Assembly: GCF_018070045.1 (NCBI RefSeq)
Contig: NZ_JAGPYK010000011.1
Span: 1-64,000 of the forward strand
DNA from: Micromonospora sp. U21
Lineage (GTDB): Bacteria; Actinomycetota; Actinomycetes; Mycobacteriales; Micromonosporaceae
Reading direction: 5' to 3'
Length of the DNA: 64,000 nucleotides
Shown here: positions 51,722 to 59,315 of the stretch, piece after piece
Layout of the letters: every line of letters starts with the position of its first letter
How positions within the stretch are numbered: position 1 is the first letter of the stretch
The notes under the pieces: model-generated
What the model saw: the letters and a program-made list of their open reading frames with translations, nothing else
Told to the model about the DNA's origin: nothing
Databases searched by the model: none
Made by a program: the position numbers and the translations under genes

Positions 51722-52180
51722 TCAGACCGGAAGGGCGAGCGAGTCGTGCTGCGCTGCCCGGGAAAGTCCCTCCAGGTGCACGCCGAGGGCGTCGAGGAGC
51801 TGGCTCCAGTCGAAGTAGGACCGCCAGGCGACGATCCGTCCCCGGCGGGCCCGAACCACGTCGGCCACCTCCCAGCTCACCGTGCGGCCGGTGGGCGAGA
51901 CGGTGCCGAAGGGCGAGTGCAGCGTGCCGGCGTGGGTGCCGCTCAGGCGCAGCTCCACCGCCGCGCCCCCGGCCGTGCGCACCGCGCCCAGCGGGTCGAC
52001 CCGCAGGTCCGGGAAGGCGCCGGTCCAGGTACGTAGCAGCGCGGGCAGCTCGATCGGGCGGACCGTGACGCCCGGCATGGCGTAGAACGCCTCCGGGGCG
52101 TAGAGATCCGGCTGCCGGGCCACGTCCCGACGCAGGAGCATGGCGTACTGCTGCTCGACCAGACGCTCCGCCTCGCGCAT
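51722..52180 (-). CDS. SnoaL-like (NTF2-fold) polyketide-cyclase-like protein, 152 aa
   Basis: An alpha+beta barrel pattern: LYAPEAFYAMPG, ELPALLRTWTGAFPDLRV, AVELRLSGTHAGTL, GRIVAWRSYFDWSQLLDALG. This matches the SnoaL ester-cyclase type of NTF2-like proteins. Small-molecule binding is likely; catalysis cannot be inferred. ATG 52180 has GGGAGG five bases upstream. No polyketide genes are near. Confidence 0.82.
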   Translation of the reverse strand: MREAERLVEQQYAMLLRRDVARQPDLYAPEAFYAMPGVTVRPIELPALLRTWTGAFPDLRVDPLGAVRTAGGAAVELRLSGTHAGTLHSPFGTVSPTGRTVSWEVADVVRARRGRIVAWRSYFDWSQLLDALGVHLEGLSRAAQHDSLALPV

Positions 52181-52281
52181 CGGACCCTCCCCCACGGACC
52201 GCGGCGTCTCCGCGCCCGCAGGGAATCCCTACCCGTCGATCCGGCCGGCACACCTGCCCGGCGGAAACCCGGTGCGTCCGG

Positions 52282-52677
52282 TCAGCTCGCGGCGACCACC
52301 TGGCTCTCCGCCCAGACCCGCATGATGTCCCGAACGGAGATCACCCCGGCCACCTCACGGCCGTCCAGCACTACCAGGTGCCGGAACCCGCCCCGGGCCA
52401 TCGCGGCGGCCGCCTCGGCCACCGTCCAGTCCGGGCCGGCGTAGACCACGTCCCAGGTCAGGTGAGCGCCGGTGCGTTCCACGTCGCAGTCCAGGCCGGC
52501 GCCGACGGCCTTCAACACGTCACGTTCGGTCATGATCCCGATCCCCTCGGAGTCCGGATCGATCACGACCGCCGACCCGACACCGCGGGCCGACATCATC
52601 CGGGCCGCCTGGCGGAGCGTGTGCTCCGGACCGACGACGAGGACCTGGCTGGACATCGCTTCCCGTACCTGCATCAC
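52282..52677 (-). CDS. Tandem-CBS-domain protein, 131 aa
   Basis: Two CBS domains: residues 3-60 (SSQVLVVGPEHTLRQAARMM, GSAVVIDPDSEGIGIMTERDV) and 65-128 (VAEAAAAMARGGFRHLVVLD, VAGVISVRDIM). They bind adenine nucleotides and act as sensors. The partner is unknown. The start is GTG 52677 or ATG 52674, both behind AAAGGGG. Confidence 0.93.
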   Translation of the reverse strand: MMQVREAMSSQVLVVGPEHTLRQAARMMSARGVGSAVVIDPDSEGIGIMTERDVLKAVGAGLDCDVERTGAHLTWDVVYAGPDWTVAEAAAAMARGGFRHLVVLDGREVAGVISVRDIMRVWAESQVVAAS

Positions 52678-52788
52678 GCATCACCCCTTTGGGACGGTGG
52701 CATCCGGTACCGACATGGTGGTCCGTGAATGTTTCCTGGACAAGACCGGGCATCGCAGTTGCACCGGCACGCTCGCTACTGTCGGAAC

Positions 52789-53238
52789 GTGTCCACCGAG
52801 CCCCTGCGCTGCGCCGGCGCGCTGGTCGTCGACCACGACGGCCGCATCTTCTTTCAGCGCCGCTCGCCGCACCGACGCCTCTTTCCCAACTGCTGGGACA
52901 TCGTCGGCGGCCACCTGGAGCCGGGCGAGGGGGTCGACGAGGCGCTCCGCCGCGAGGTCACCGAGGAGACCGGCTGGACCCTCTCGCACGTCCTCGGTCA
53001 GGTCGGTGAGTACCACTACATCGGCGACGACGGTCTCGCCCGGATCGAGTACGACTTCCTGGTCCGGGTGGACGGCGACCTGGACCACCCGACGCTGGAG
53101 GCCGGCAAGCACACCGAGTACCGCTGGCTGGCCGAGCACGAGGTGACCCTGCTGGACGAGCACCGCGACGTCAACGACGGGCTCATCCGGCGGATCGCGG
53201 AGGAGGGCTTCGCCGTCCTGCGGTCGATCGGTCTGTGA
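52789..53238 (+). CDS. Nudix hydrolase, 149 aa
   Basis: The Nudix box GGHLEPGEGVDEALRREVTEETGW is complete (G-x5-E-x7-REVxEExGW). It hydrolyses a nucleoside-diphosphate-linked compound; the FFQRRSPHRRLFPNCWD segment resembles isopentenyl-diphosphate isomerase/Nudix mixed families. GTG 52789 is the start. The stop overlaps the next start by 4 nt (GTGA). Confidence 0.94.
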   Translation: MSTEPLRCAGALVVDHDGRIFFQRRSPHRRLFPNCWDIVGGHLEPGEGVDEALRREVTEETGWTLSHVLGQVGEYHYIGDDGLARIEYDFLVRVDGDLDHPTLEAGKHTEYRWLAEHEVTLLDEHRDVNDGLIRRIAEEGFAVLRSIGL

Positions 53239-54002
53239 ACACCGTCGAGCTGGCGCCGCACCGGATCGCCGGTCTGCTCGCCCCGGCCGTCGACCGGGCC
53301 TTCATCGCCGGCATGCTGGCCGGCCGGAACGGTGGAGGCGCCGAGCTGAGCCAGCGGTACGGCGGGCCGGCCGCGACCGGGTTCCTGGTGGAGCTGCGCA
53401 CCCGGCTGGCCGCGCCCGGCGGCACGGTCGACGGGCCGGGGTTCGCGGCGATCACCCGGTACCGCGACCCGGTGGTCTGCCACCGGAGCGTGGACAAGCA
53501 CGTGGCGCACGGCATGCTCCATCGCCGCCCGGACGGCGGGCTCTCCGCCACTGACCGTGGTGCCGCCTTCCTCACCGAGCTGTACCAGGTGCACGCCGAG
53601 GTCACCGAGGAGCTGTGGGCCGGGCAGGACGAGCGGGTGCCGCGGCTGGTGGCGGCACTCGGCCGGCTGCTGGCGTACGCCCTGGTGCTCGCCGAGGAGG
53701 AGGACGACCGGGACGGGTCGGCACTCGCCGCGATGGCGCCCCCGTACGAGCCGGACGGCACCCCGCCGGGCGTGCTGCTGCTCAACCGACTCGGCACGAT
53801 GCGCTACCACCGGGCCGACGCGCACGCAGCCGCCTGGACCGCCGCCGGGCACACCGCCACGAGCATCGCCGCCCTCCCGGCCGGCCCGGAGCGGCTCGCC
53901 ATCGAGCTGGAGACCGACCGTCGGGCGGCCGGCCCGTACGCCGTGCTCAGCGCGGAGGAGCGGTTGACCATGCTCGCCGACCTGGCGGCGCTGCCCGGCT
54001 GA
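53235..54002 (+). CDS. SCO6745-like (HTH_67-type) protein of unknown function, 255 aa
   Basis: A helical protein in which HRSVDKHVAHGMLHRRPDGGLSATDRGAAFL looks like a winged-helix recognition region with a MarR-type wing. VLLLNRLGTMRYHRADAHAAAW resembles the conserved end of SCO6745-type HTH proteins. Its start overlaps the Nudix stop (GTGA), so it is coupled to that gene. A regulatory or ligand-binding role is inferred. Confidence in the family is moderate. Confidence 0.65.
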   Translation: MNTVELAPHRIAGLLAPAVDRAFIAGMLAGRNGGGAELSQRYGGPAATGFLVELRTRLAAPGGTVDGPGFAAITRYRDPVVCHRSVDKHVAHGMLHRRPDGGLSATDRGAAFLTELYQVHAEVTEELWAGQDERVPRLVAALGRLLAYALVLAEEEDDRDGSALAAMAPPYEPDGTPPGVLLLNRLGTMRYHRADAHAAAWTAAGHTATSIAALPAGPERLAIELETDRRAAGPYAVLSAEERLTMLADLAALPG

Positions 54003-54081
54003 CCCGGTTGGCCGGAGCGGCCCGTCCGCCCGGGGCTATCCTCCACCGGTGACGGGGAGCAGGACGAGAAAGGATGTCGGG

Positions 54082-54813
54082 ATGATCGGGATGGTGCTCG
54101 CGGCCGGGGCAGGGCGCCGGCTGCGCCCGTACACCGACACTCTGCCCAAGGCGTTGGTGCCGGTGGACGGGGACACCACGATCCTGGACATCGCGTTGGG
54201 CAACCTGGCCGAGGTCGGGCTCACCGAGGTCGTGATCGTGGTCGGCTACGCGGCGGACGCGGTCCGCGAGCGGCAGGCCGACCTGGAGAAGCAGTACGGG
54301 GTCACGCTCACCCTGGTGCACAACGACAAGGCCGAGGAGTGGAACAACGCCTACTCGCTCTGGCTGGCCCGGGAGTACTTCGCGCGCGGGGTGCTGCTGG
54401 TCAACGGGGACACCGTGCACCCGGTGAGCGTGGAGAAGACCCTGCTCGCCGAGCGTGGGCCGGGCATCCTGCTCGCCGTGGACACGCTCAAGCCGCTGGC
54501 CGAGGAGGAGATGAAGACCACCTTCGACGCCGCCGGTCAGCTCACCCGGATCACCAAGGTGATGGACGCGGGCGAGGCGTACGGGGAGTACATCGGCGCG
54601 ACGCTGATCGAGCCGCAGGTCGCCGACGCCCTCGCCGACGCGCTGGAGGCGACCTGGCGGCGCGACCCGAACCTCTACTACGAGGACGGCTACCAGGAGT
54701 TCTCCGACCGGGGCGGGGAGGTGCGGGCGGCGCCGATCGGTGACGTCCCGTGGGTCGAGGTCGACAACCACGCCGACCTGGCCCGCGCGCGGGAGATCGC
54801 GTGCCGCTACTAG
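54082..54813 (+). CDS. NTP-transferase-family nucleotidyltransferase, 243 aa
   Basis: The sugar-nucleotidyltransferase signature MIGMVLAAGAGRRLRPYTDT followed by LPKALVPV is N-terminal, VNGDTV the metal-binding motif. The protein probably activates a phosphorylated alcohol (inositol, glycerol or choline type) with CTP, by analogy with its neighbours. ATG 54082 has AAAGGA seven bases upstream. The last 13 bp overlap the next gene, indicating an operon with the dehydrogenase and CDP-alcohol phosphatidyltransferase. Confidence 0.88.
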   Translation: MIGMVLAAGAGRRLRPYTDTLPKALVPVDGDTTILDIALGNLAEVGLTEVVIVVGYAADAVRERQADLEKQYGVTLTLVHNDKAEEWNNAYSLWLAREYFARGVLLVNGDTVHPVSVEKTLLAERGPGILLAVDTLKPLAEEEMKTTFDAAGQLTRITKVMDAGEAYGEYIGATLIEPQVADALADALEATWRRDPNLYYEDGYQEFSDRGGEVRAAPIGDVPWVEVDNHADLARAREIACRY

Positions 54814-55868
54814 CCCGTACGGTCAACACGCCGCTGCTGATCGAGGTCCGGCGGGGCGCGGTGGCCGACCTGGGGCTGCTGCTGGCCGACCGGCGGATCT
54901 CCGCTGGCGGTGACGTCGCGGTCGTGGTCGGCCCCGGCCAGGGCGAGAAGATCGTCGAGCTGTGCCGGCCCAGTCTGGGGTCGGCCGACGTCTTCACCGT
55001 CGCCGGCGGCACCATCGACGCCGCGAATGAGCTTGGTGACCGACTCCGGTCCCGTTCGTACGACGCGGTGATCGGCATCGGCGGCGGGAAGACCATCGAC
55101 ACCGCCAAGTACGCCGCCACTCGGTACGGCATCCCGATGGTGACCGTGGCGACCAGCCTCGCCAACGACGGCATCGCCTCGCCCACCGCCTCACTCGATC
55201 ACGAGGGCGGCAAGGGTTCCTACGGGGTGCACATCCCGATCGCGGTCATCGTGGACCTGGACTTCGTGGAGAACGGGCCGGACAGTCAGACCCAGGCCGG
55301 GATCGGCGACGCGGTCAGCAACGTGAGCGCCTGCGCGGACTGGGAACTGGCCCACGAGGTCCGCGGTGAGCCCATCGACGGCCTTGCCGTGACGCTGGCG
55401 CGAACCGGCGCCGAGGCACTCATCAATCACCCCGGCAAGATCACGGACGACGCGTTCCTCACCACGCTCGCCGAGGCGCTGATCCTCGGCGGGATCGCGA
55501 GTTCGGTGGCCGGGTCGACCCGCCCGGCCAGCGGCGGAGACCACGAGGTCTCCCACGCCATCGACCGGCTCTATCCCGGCACCGGCTCACACGGTGAGCA
55601 GGTGGGGCTCGGCGCACTCTTCTGCACCTTCCTCCGGGGAGACCCGGAGCGGTTCGGTCAGCTCGCCCGCTGCCTGCACCGGCACGGCCTCGCGACCGTT
55701 CCGGGCGATCTGAGGCTGACCGACGACCAGTTCGTCGAGGCGGTGCAGTTCGCGCCGCGCACCCGGCCGGACCGGTACACGATCCTCGAGCACCTGGCCT
55801 TGTCGCCTACCGAGACGCGGGGACGGCTGGCAGACTACGCCGGTGCAATCCGCGACCAGCTTGGCTGA
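54801..55868 (+). CDS. Iron-type alcohol dehydrogenase family, glycerol-1-phosphate-dehydrogenase-like, 355 aa
   Basis: NAD(P)-binding GIGGGKTIDTAKYAA (92-106), TSLANDGIASPTAS (substrate loop), and metal ligands D170 (GIGDAVSN), H248/H252 (GDHEVSHA) and H264 (GSHGEQVG) match sn-glycerol-1-phosphate dehydrogenases (AraM/EgsA-like). In this operon it could produce glycerol-1-phosphate or a related polyol phosphate for CTP activation. This is an inference from gene order. GTG 54801 has GGGAG before it and overlaps the previous gene. Confidence 0.85.
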   Translation: MPLLARTVNTPLLIEVRRGAVADLGLLLADRRISAGGDVAVVVGPGQGEKIVELCRPSLGSADVFTVAGGTIDAANELGDRLRSRSYDAVIGIGGGKTIDTAKYAATRYGIPMVTVATSLANDGIASPTASLDHEGGKGSYGVHIPIAVIVDLDFVENGPDSQTQAGIGDAVSNVSACADWELAHEVRGEPIDGLAVTLARTGAEALINHPGKITDDAFLTTLAEALILGGIASSVAGSTRPASGGDHEVSHAIDRLYPGTGSHGEQVGLGALFCTFLRGDPERFGQLARCLHRHGLATVPGDLRLTDDQFVEAVQFAPRTRPDRYTILEHLALSPTETRGRLADYAGAIRDQLG

Positions 55869-56565
55869 CCCCCGTCCCACCATCGCCGACTTCCACCGGG
55901 TGAACCGGGGCGGCGGCCTGTTCAGCGAGTCGATCAGCCAGTGGCTGGGCGCCGCCTTCGCGCTGGTCGCCCAGCGGCTGGGGCTGCGCCCGACCGCGTT
56001 GACCATCACCAACCTGGTGCTCGGGTTGGCCACCTCGGTCACCGTGGTGGCGCTCGCCGGCCCGGTCGCGGCCGGTGACGTGCCGGCCTGGGTGGTCGGC
56101 GTGCTCGCCCTGGTCGGCTGGCAGGTGGCGTACTCCCTGGACTGCGCGGACGGGCAACTGGCGCGGGTGACCGGCCAGGGCAGCGCGGCCGGCGCCCGCG
56201 TCGACGTGCTCTGCGACGTGGCCGCGCAGATCGCCCTGGTGGCAGCCCTCGCCGCCACGGCGGTGGCGCAGGAGCCGTCGACCCCGACCTGGCTGGTGGC
56301 GACCTTCGCCGGCACCTGGATGGTCAACCTGGTCACCTCGGTGATGCAGGCCGGCCCGAACGCGGCCAGCATGGTCACCTCGACCTCGCTGCCGGTGCGC
56401 CTGGTGAAGCTGGTCCGCGACTACGGCGCGGTGGTCTTCGTGGCCGCCCTGGTGCTCGCCGTGGCCCCCGCGCTGGTCCTCTGGGTGATGGTCGCCTTCA
56501 CCATCGTCAACGGCGGCTTCCTGCTGGCGAGCATCGCGTTCTCGGCCCGCGCCTCCCTGCGCTGA
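55843..56565 (+). CDS. CDP-alcohol phosphatidyltransferase-family membrane enzyme, 240 aa
   Basis: The catalytic motif D100-x2-D103-G-x2-A-R108-x8-G117-x3-D121-x3-D125 is complete. Five or six helices. The enzyme transfers a phospho-alcohol moiety from a CDP-linked donor to an acceptor alcohol. It closes the three-gene operon; together the products could make and transfer an unidentified polyol or sugar phosphate. GTG 55843 overlaps the previous gene by 26 bp. Confidence 0.9.
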   Translation: MQSATSLADPRPTIADFHRVNRGGGLFSESISQWLGAAFALVAQRLGLRPTALTITNLVLGLATSVTVVALAGPVAAGDVPAWVVGVLALVGWQVAYSLDCADGQLARVTGQGSAAGARVDVLCDVAAQIALVAALAATAVAQEPSTPTWLVATFAGTWMVNLVTSVMQAGPNAASMVTSTSLPVRLVKLVRDYGAVVFVAALVLAVAPALVLWVMVAFTIVNGGFLLASIAFSARASLR

Positions 56566-56856
56566 CCCCGGCAGTCCCTGCTCCGCGATCTCGCACTTGT
56601 CGTCCGGACACATGGGGCATCCCACTAATATCAGCAACCGAAACCGCAAGATCGGCGCGGTGGGCGCGCGCCTTGCTGGATTAACTGCGGGTGGCGGCCT
56701 CGGAGCCCTCTCGCCGGCAGTGTCGCTGGTCAGCGATATACCAGGGAGTCATATCTATGCCTCTGAGGTATATCGCTTACCGGGGCGGCGCCGCTCCGAC
56801 GGGCGTAACGCGCGCGCCGGAGGATCAAGCACGATCTTGCCCCGGCTTGCGGCGCG
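56566..56856. other. Intergenic region with 46-bp palindrome-like site
   Basis: No gene. AGCGATATACC (56732-56742) is exactly inverted at 56767-56777 (GGTATATCGCT), with an A+T-rich centre. A half-copy of the 22646 palindrome lies at 56583-56599. Both flanking genes converge, so this is not a normal operator. Confidence 0.6.
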
Positions 56857-56889
56857 GTGCAGGGCGGCGCGGCGCGGGCCGCCCTGCAC
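56857..56889 (-). terminator. Terminator of the GT4 gene
   Basis: GTGCAGGGCGGC pairs with GCCGCCCTGCAC around a 9-nt loop, 5 bp past the GT4 stop on the minus strand. Confidence 0.75.
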
Positions 56890-56894
56890 GAGGC

Positions 56895-58166
56895 TCAGAC
56901 GTGGTTGGGGGTGCGGGCCAGGCCCGCGTAGATGTCGATGAGCTGCTTGGTGACCACGTCGGGGTGGAAGGTGCGCTCGTAGCGGGCGCGGGCGGCCTGG
57001 GTCAGCCCGGACGCACCGGCGCGGGCGACCGGCAGGGCGGCCGCGAGCGCGGCCGGCTCCGGGGCCACCACCCAACCGGCCTCGCCCAGGCCGATCCCCG
57101 CCGGCATGGGTGACCCGCCACCTCCCCCGGCGACCGCGGAGGCGACCTCGGCCGGCCCGGTGCCGGCGGGCTCGTGCGGGGCGTCCGCCCCGACCAGGTA
57201 CGGAATGCCGCCCAGCGCCGTACCGAGCACCGGCCGGCCGCTCGCCAACGCCTCGATGATCACGGTGGGCAGCACGTCGTGCCACATCGCGGCGACGATC
57301 ACCACCGCGCTCGCCTCGACCGCGGCCTGCACACCGGCCCGGTCGAGCCGACCGAGGTAGACCACGTCGGGTCGCTCGGCGGCGGCTGCCTCCACGAGTG
57401 GGCGCAGCTCACCGTCGCCGGCCACCCGCAGCGTGCCCAGCGCACCCACCGGGTGCCGACGCCAGGCGTCCAGCAGCAGGTCGACGCCCTTCTCCGGGGA
57501 GAGCCGGGCCATGTAGAGGAACCCGTCACCGAGCGGCGCCGGCCGACCCGGGTCGGGTACGGAGTTCGGCTTCACCACGATGCGTTCGTCCGGAATGCCG
57601 TAGTCGCGGAGGTGATCGGCGATCGCCGAGGTGAGCGCGATGTACCGGTCCACCGACCGCCACGTGCCCCGGTGCACGGCCAGGGTGGTCGCCATCAGCG
57701 CACTCTGCGCCGCCGAGTCGCGGTAGCAGCGGTGCTTGATGGCCGGCACCCCCAGCACCCGGCCCTTGCAGTCCTGACAGATCACGCCGTCGCGGAAGTA
57801 GATCCCCGACGAGCAGACCTGCCGGTAGTTGTGCACCGTCTGCACCACCGGCACACCGTGCCGGTGCGCGGTCCGCACCACCCACGGCGAGAGCAGCGGG
57901 TACGGGTTGTGCAGGTGCAGAACGTCCGGTCGGTGCTCGGTGAGCAGCCGACTCAGGTCGTGCTGGGCGCGCGGAGCCCAGATCGGTGAGATCGGCAGCA
58001 GCGCCTTCGCCACCTTCGACATCGACGGGATCTCGTCCGAGCTGCGGATGAAGGGCAGCACCTCGACGCCGGCGGCGGTGAGCTGAGCGATCTCCGAGTC
58101 GACGATCGTGTTCTCACCGGACGGCTGGGCTTCCCGGTACCGGTTGTGTGCCACCACGATTCTCAC
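56895..58166 (-). CDS. Family 4 glycosyltransferase (GT-B), 423 aa
   Basis: N-terminal domain MRIVVAHNRYREAQPSGENT with HLHNPYPLLSPWVV and cysteine-rich QVCSSGIYFRDGVICQDC. C-terminal GT4 motifs are LGDGFLYMARLSPEKGVDLLL, VVYLGRLD and the sugar-nucleotide-binding MWHDVLPTVIIEALASGRPV (E-x7-E type). It transfers sugar from a nucleotide donor to a lipid or glycan acceptor. It converges on the CDP-alcohol operon. ATG 58166 is 24 bp from the divergent glycosylase start. Confidence 0.92.
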   Translation of the reverse strand: MRIVVAHNRYREAQPSGENTIVDSEIAQLTAAGVEVLPFIRSSDEIPSMSKVAKALLPISPIWAPRAQHDLSRLLTEHRPDVLHLHNPYPLLSPWVVRTAHRHGVPVVQTVHNYRQVCSSGIYFRDGVICQDCKGRVLGVPAIKHRCYRDSAAQSALMATTLAVHRGTWRSVDRYIALTSAIADHLRDYGIPDERIVVKPNSVPDPGRPAPLGDGFLYMARLSPEKGVDLLLDAWRRHPVGALGTLRVAGDGELRPLVEAAAAERPDVVYLGRLDRAGVQAAVEASAVVIVAAMWHDVLPTVIIEALASGRPVLGTALGGIPYLVGADAPHEPAGTGPAEVASAVAGGGGGSPMPAGIGLGEAGWVVAPEPAALAAALPVARAGASGLTQAARARYERTFHPDVVTKQLIDIYAGLARTPNHV

Positions 58167-58190
58167 GGGAAAGAAGGCTACCGTTGGCTG

Positions 58191-59051
58191 GTGCCCGAAC
58201 TACCGGAGGTTGAGGCGCTCGCGGGTTACCTGCGGCAGCGCGCCGTGGGGCGGCGTGTCGACCGGCTCGAGGTCGCCGCGATCAGCGCCCTGAAGACGTA
58301 CGACCCGGCACCGACCGCGGTGGCCGGTCGGGCGGTGGTCGACGCCCGCCGGCACGGCAAGTTCCTCGACGTGCTCGTCGACGGCGACCTGCACCTGGTG
58401 GTCCACCTGGCCCGGGCGGGTTGGCTGCACTACCGGGAGGCGTTTCCGACCACCACCCCGCTGCGCCCCGGCAAGGGCCCGATCGCGCTGCGGGTCCGCC
58501 TCGACGACGGCTCCGGGTTCGACCTCACCGAGGCCGGCACGCAGAAGAAGCTGGCCGCGTACCTGGTCACCGACCCGTCGGCGGTGCCCGGCGTGGCCAA
58601 GCTGGGCCCGGACGCGCTCGCCGCGGACCTGCCCACCTTCACCGAACGGCTGCGCAGCCGGCGCGGGCAGGTCAAGGGGGTGCTGACCGATCAGGCGGTG
58701 CTGTCCGGCGTGGGCAACGCGTACTCCGACGAGATCCTGCACGCGGCCAAGCTGTCCCCGTTCGCGATCACCGACCGGCTCACCGACGACCAGCTGGCCA
58801 CCCTGCACGCGGCCACCCGGCAGGTGCTCGGCGGCGCTGTCCAGCGGTCCCTCGGGCAGCGGGCGGCGGAGCTGAAGGGCGAGAAGCGCTCCGGGTTGAA
58901 GGTGCACGCCCGCACCGGCCTGCCCTGCCCAGTGTGCGGTGACACCGTGCGGGAGGTGTCGTTCGCCGACTCCAGCCTCCAGTACTGCCCGACATGCCAG
59001 ACCGGCGGCAAGCCGCTCGCTGACCGACGGTTGTCACGCCTCGTACGGTGA
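58191..59051 (+). CDS. Fpg/Nei-family DNA glycosylase/AP lyase, 286 aa
   Basis: After removal of the initiator residue, the N-terminus is PELPEVE, the catalytic proline and glutamate. The helix-two-turn-helix GVGNAYSDEILHAA and the zinc finger CPVCGDTVREVSF...YCPTCQ are complete. It removes oxidised bases and nicks at the site. GTG 58191 gives the P2 residue that chemistry requires, which decides the start. The regulator-like and GT genes around it are not obviously linked. Confidence 0.95.
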   Translation: MPELPEVEALAGYLRQRAVGRRVDRLEVAAISALKTYDPAPTAVAGRAVVDARRHGKFLDVLVDGDLHLVVHLARAGWLHYREAFPTTTPLRPGKGPIALRVRLDDGSGFDLTEAGTQKKLAAYLVTDPSAVPGVAKLGPDALAADLPTFTERLRSRRGQVKGVLTDQAVLSGVGNAYSDEILHAAKLSPFAITDRLTDDQLATLHAATRQVLGGAVQRSLGQRAAELKGEKRSGLKVHARTGLPCPVCGDTVREVSFADSSLQYCPTCQTGGKPLADRRLSRLVR

Positions 59052-59139
59052 GTAATCCCACTCGGCGGTTACGGAGCGGAATCGACCCGGCTGAGCAGAA
59101 GCTCCGGTCCACGGTTCCCGCCACACGCGCATCCATCGG

Positions 59140-59145
59140 TATAGT
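59140..59145 (+). promoter_or_regulatory. Possible -10 element TATAGT
   Basis: TATAGT at 59140-59145, with TTCCCG about 19 bp upstream, resembles a vegetative promoter for the WbaP-like gene, about 170 bp from its start. No -35 consensus is clear. Confidence 0.35.
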
Positions 59146-59315
59146 GGCCCGGTCCCCGGCTTCTGAAATGGTGCGGAGCCGGCCAGATCCCGCCGGCACC
59201 ATCGGTCGCCAATCCTTTCCGGGGCCGCGACCGGTCGGAGCCCGCGTGGGAGACTGGGACGGTGGGCGACCCGGGCCCTCACTGCGAGTGAGCGGCACGT
59301 GTCATGCGGGAGGAC

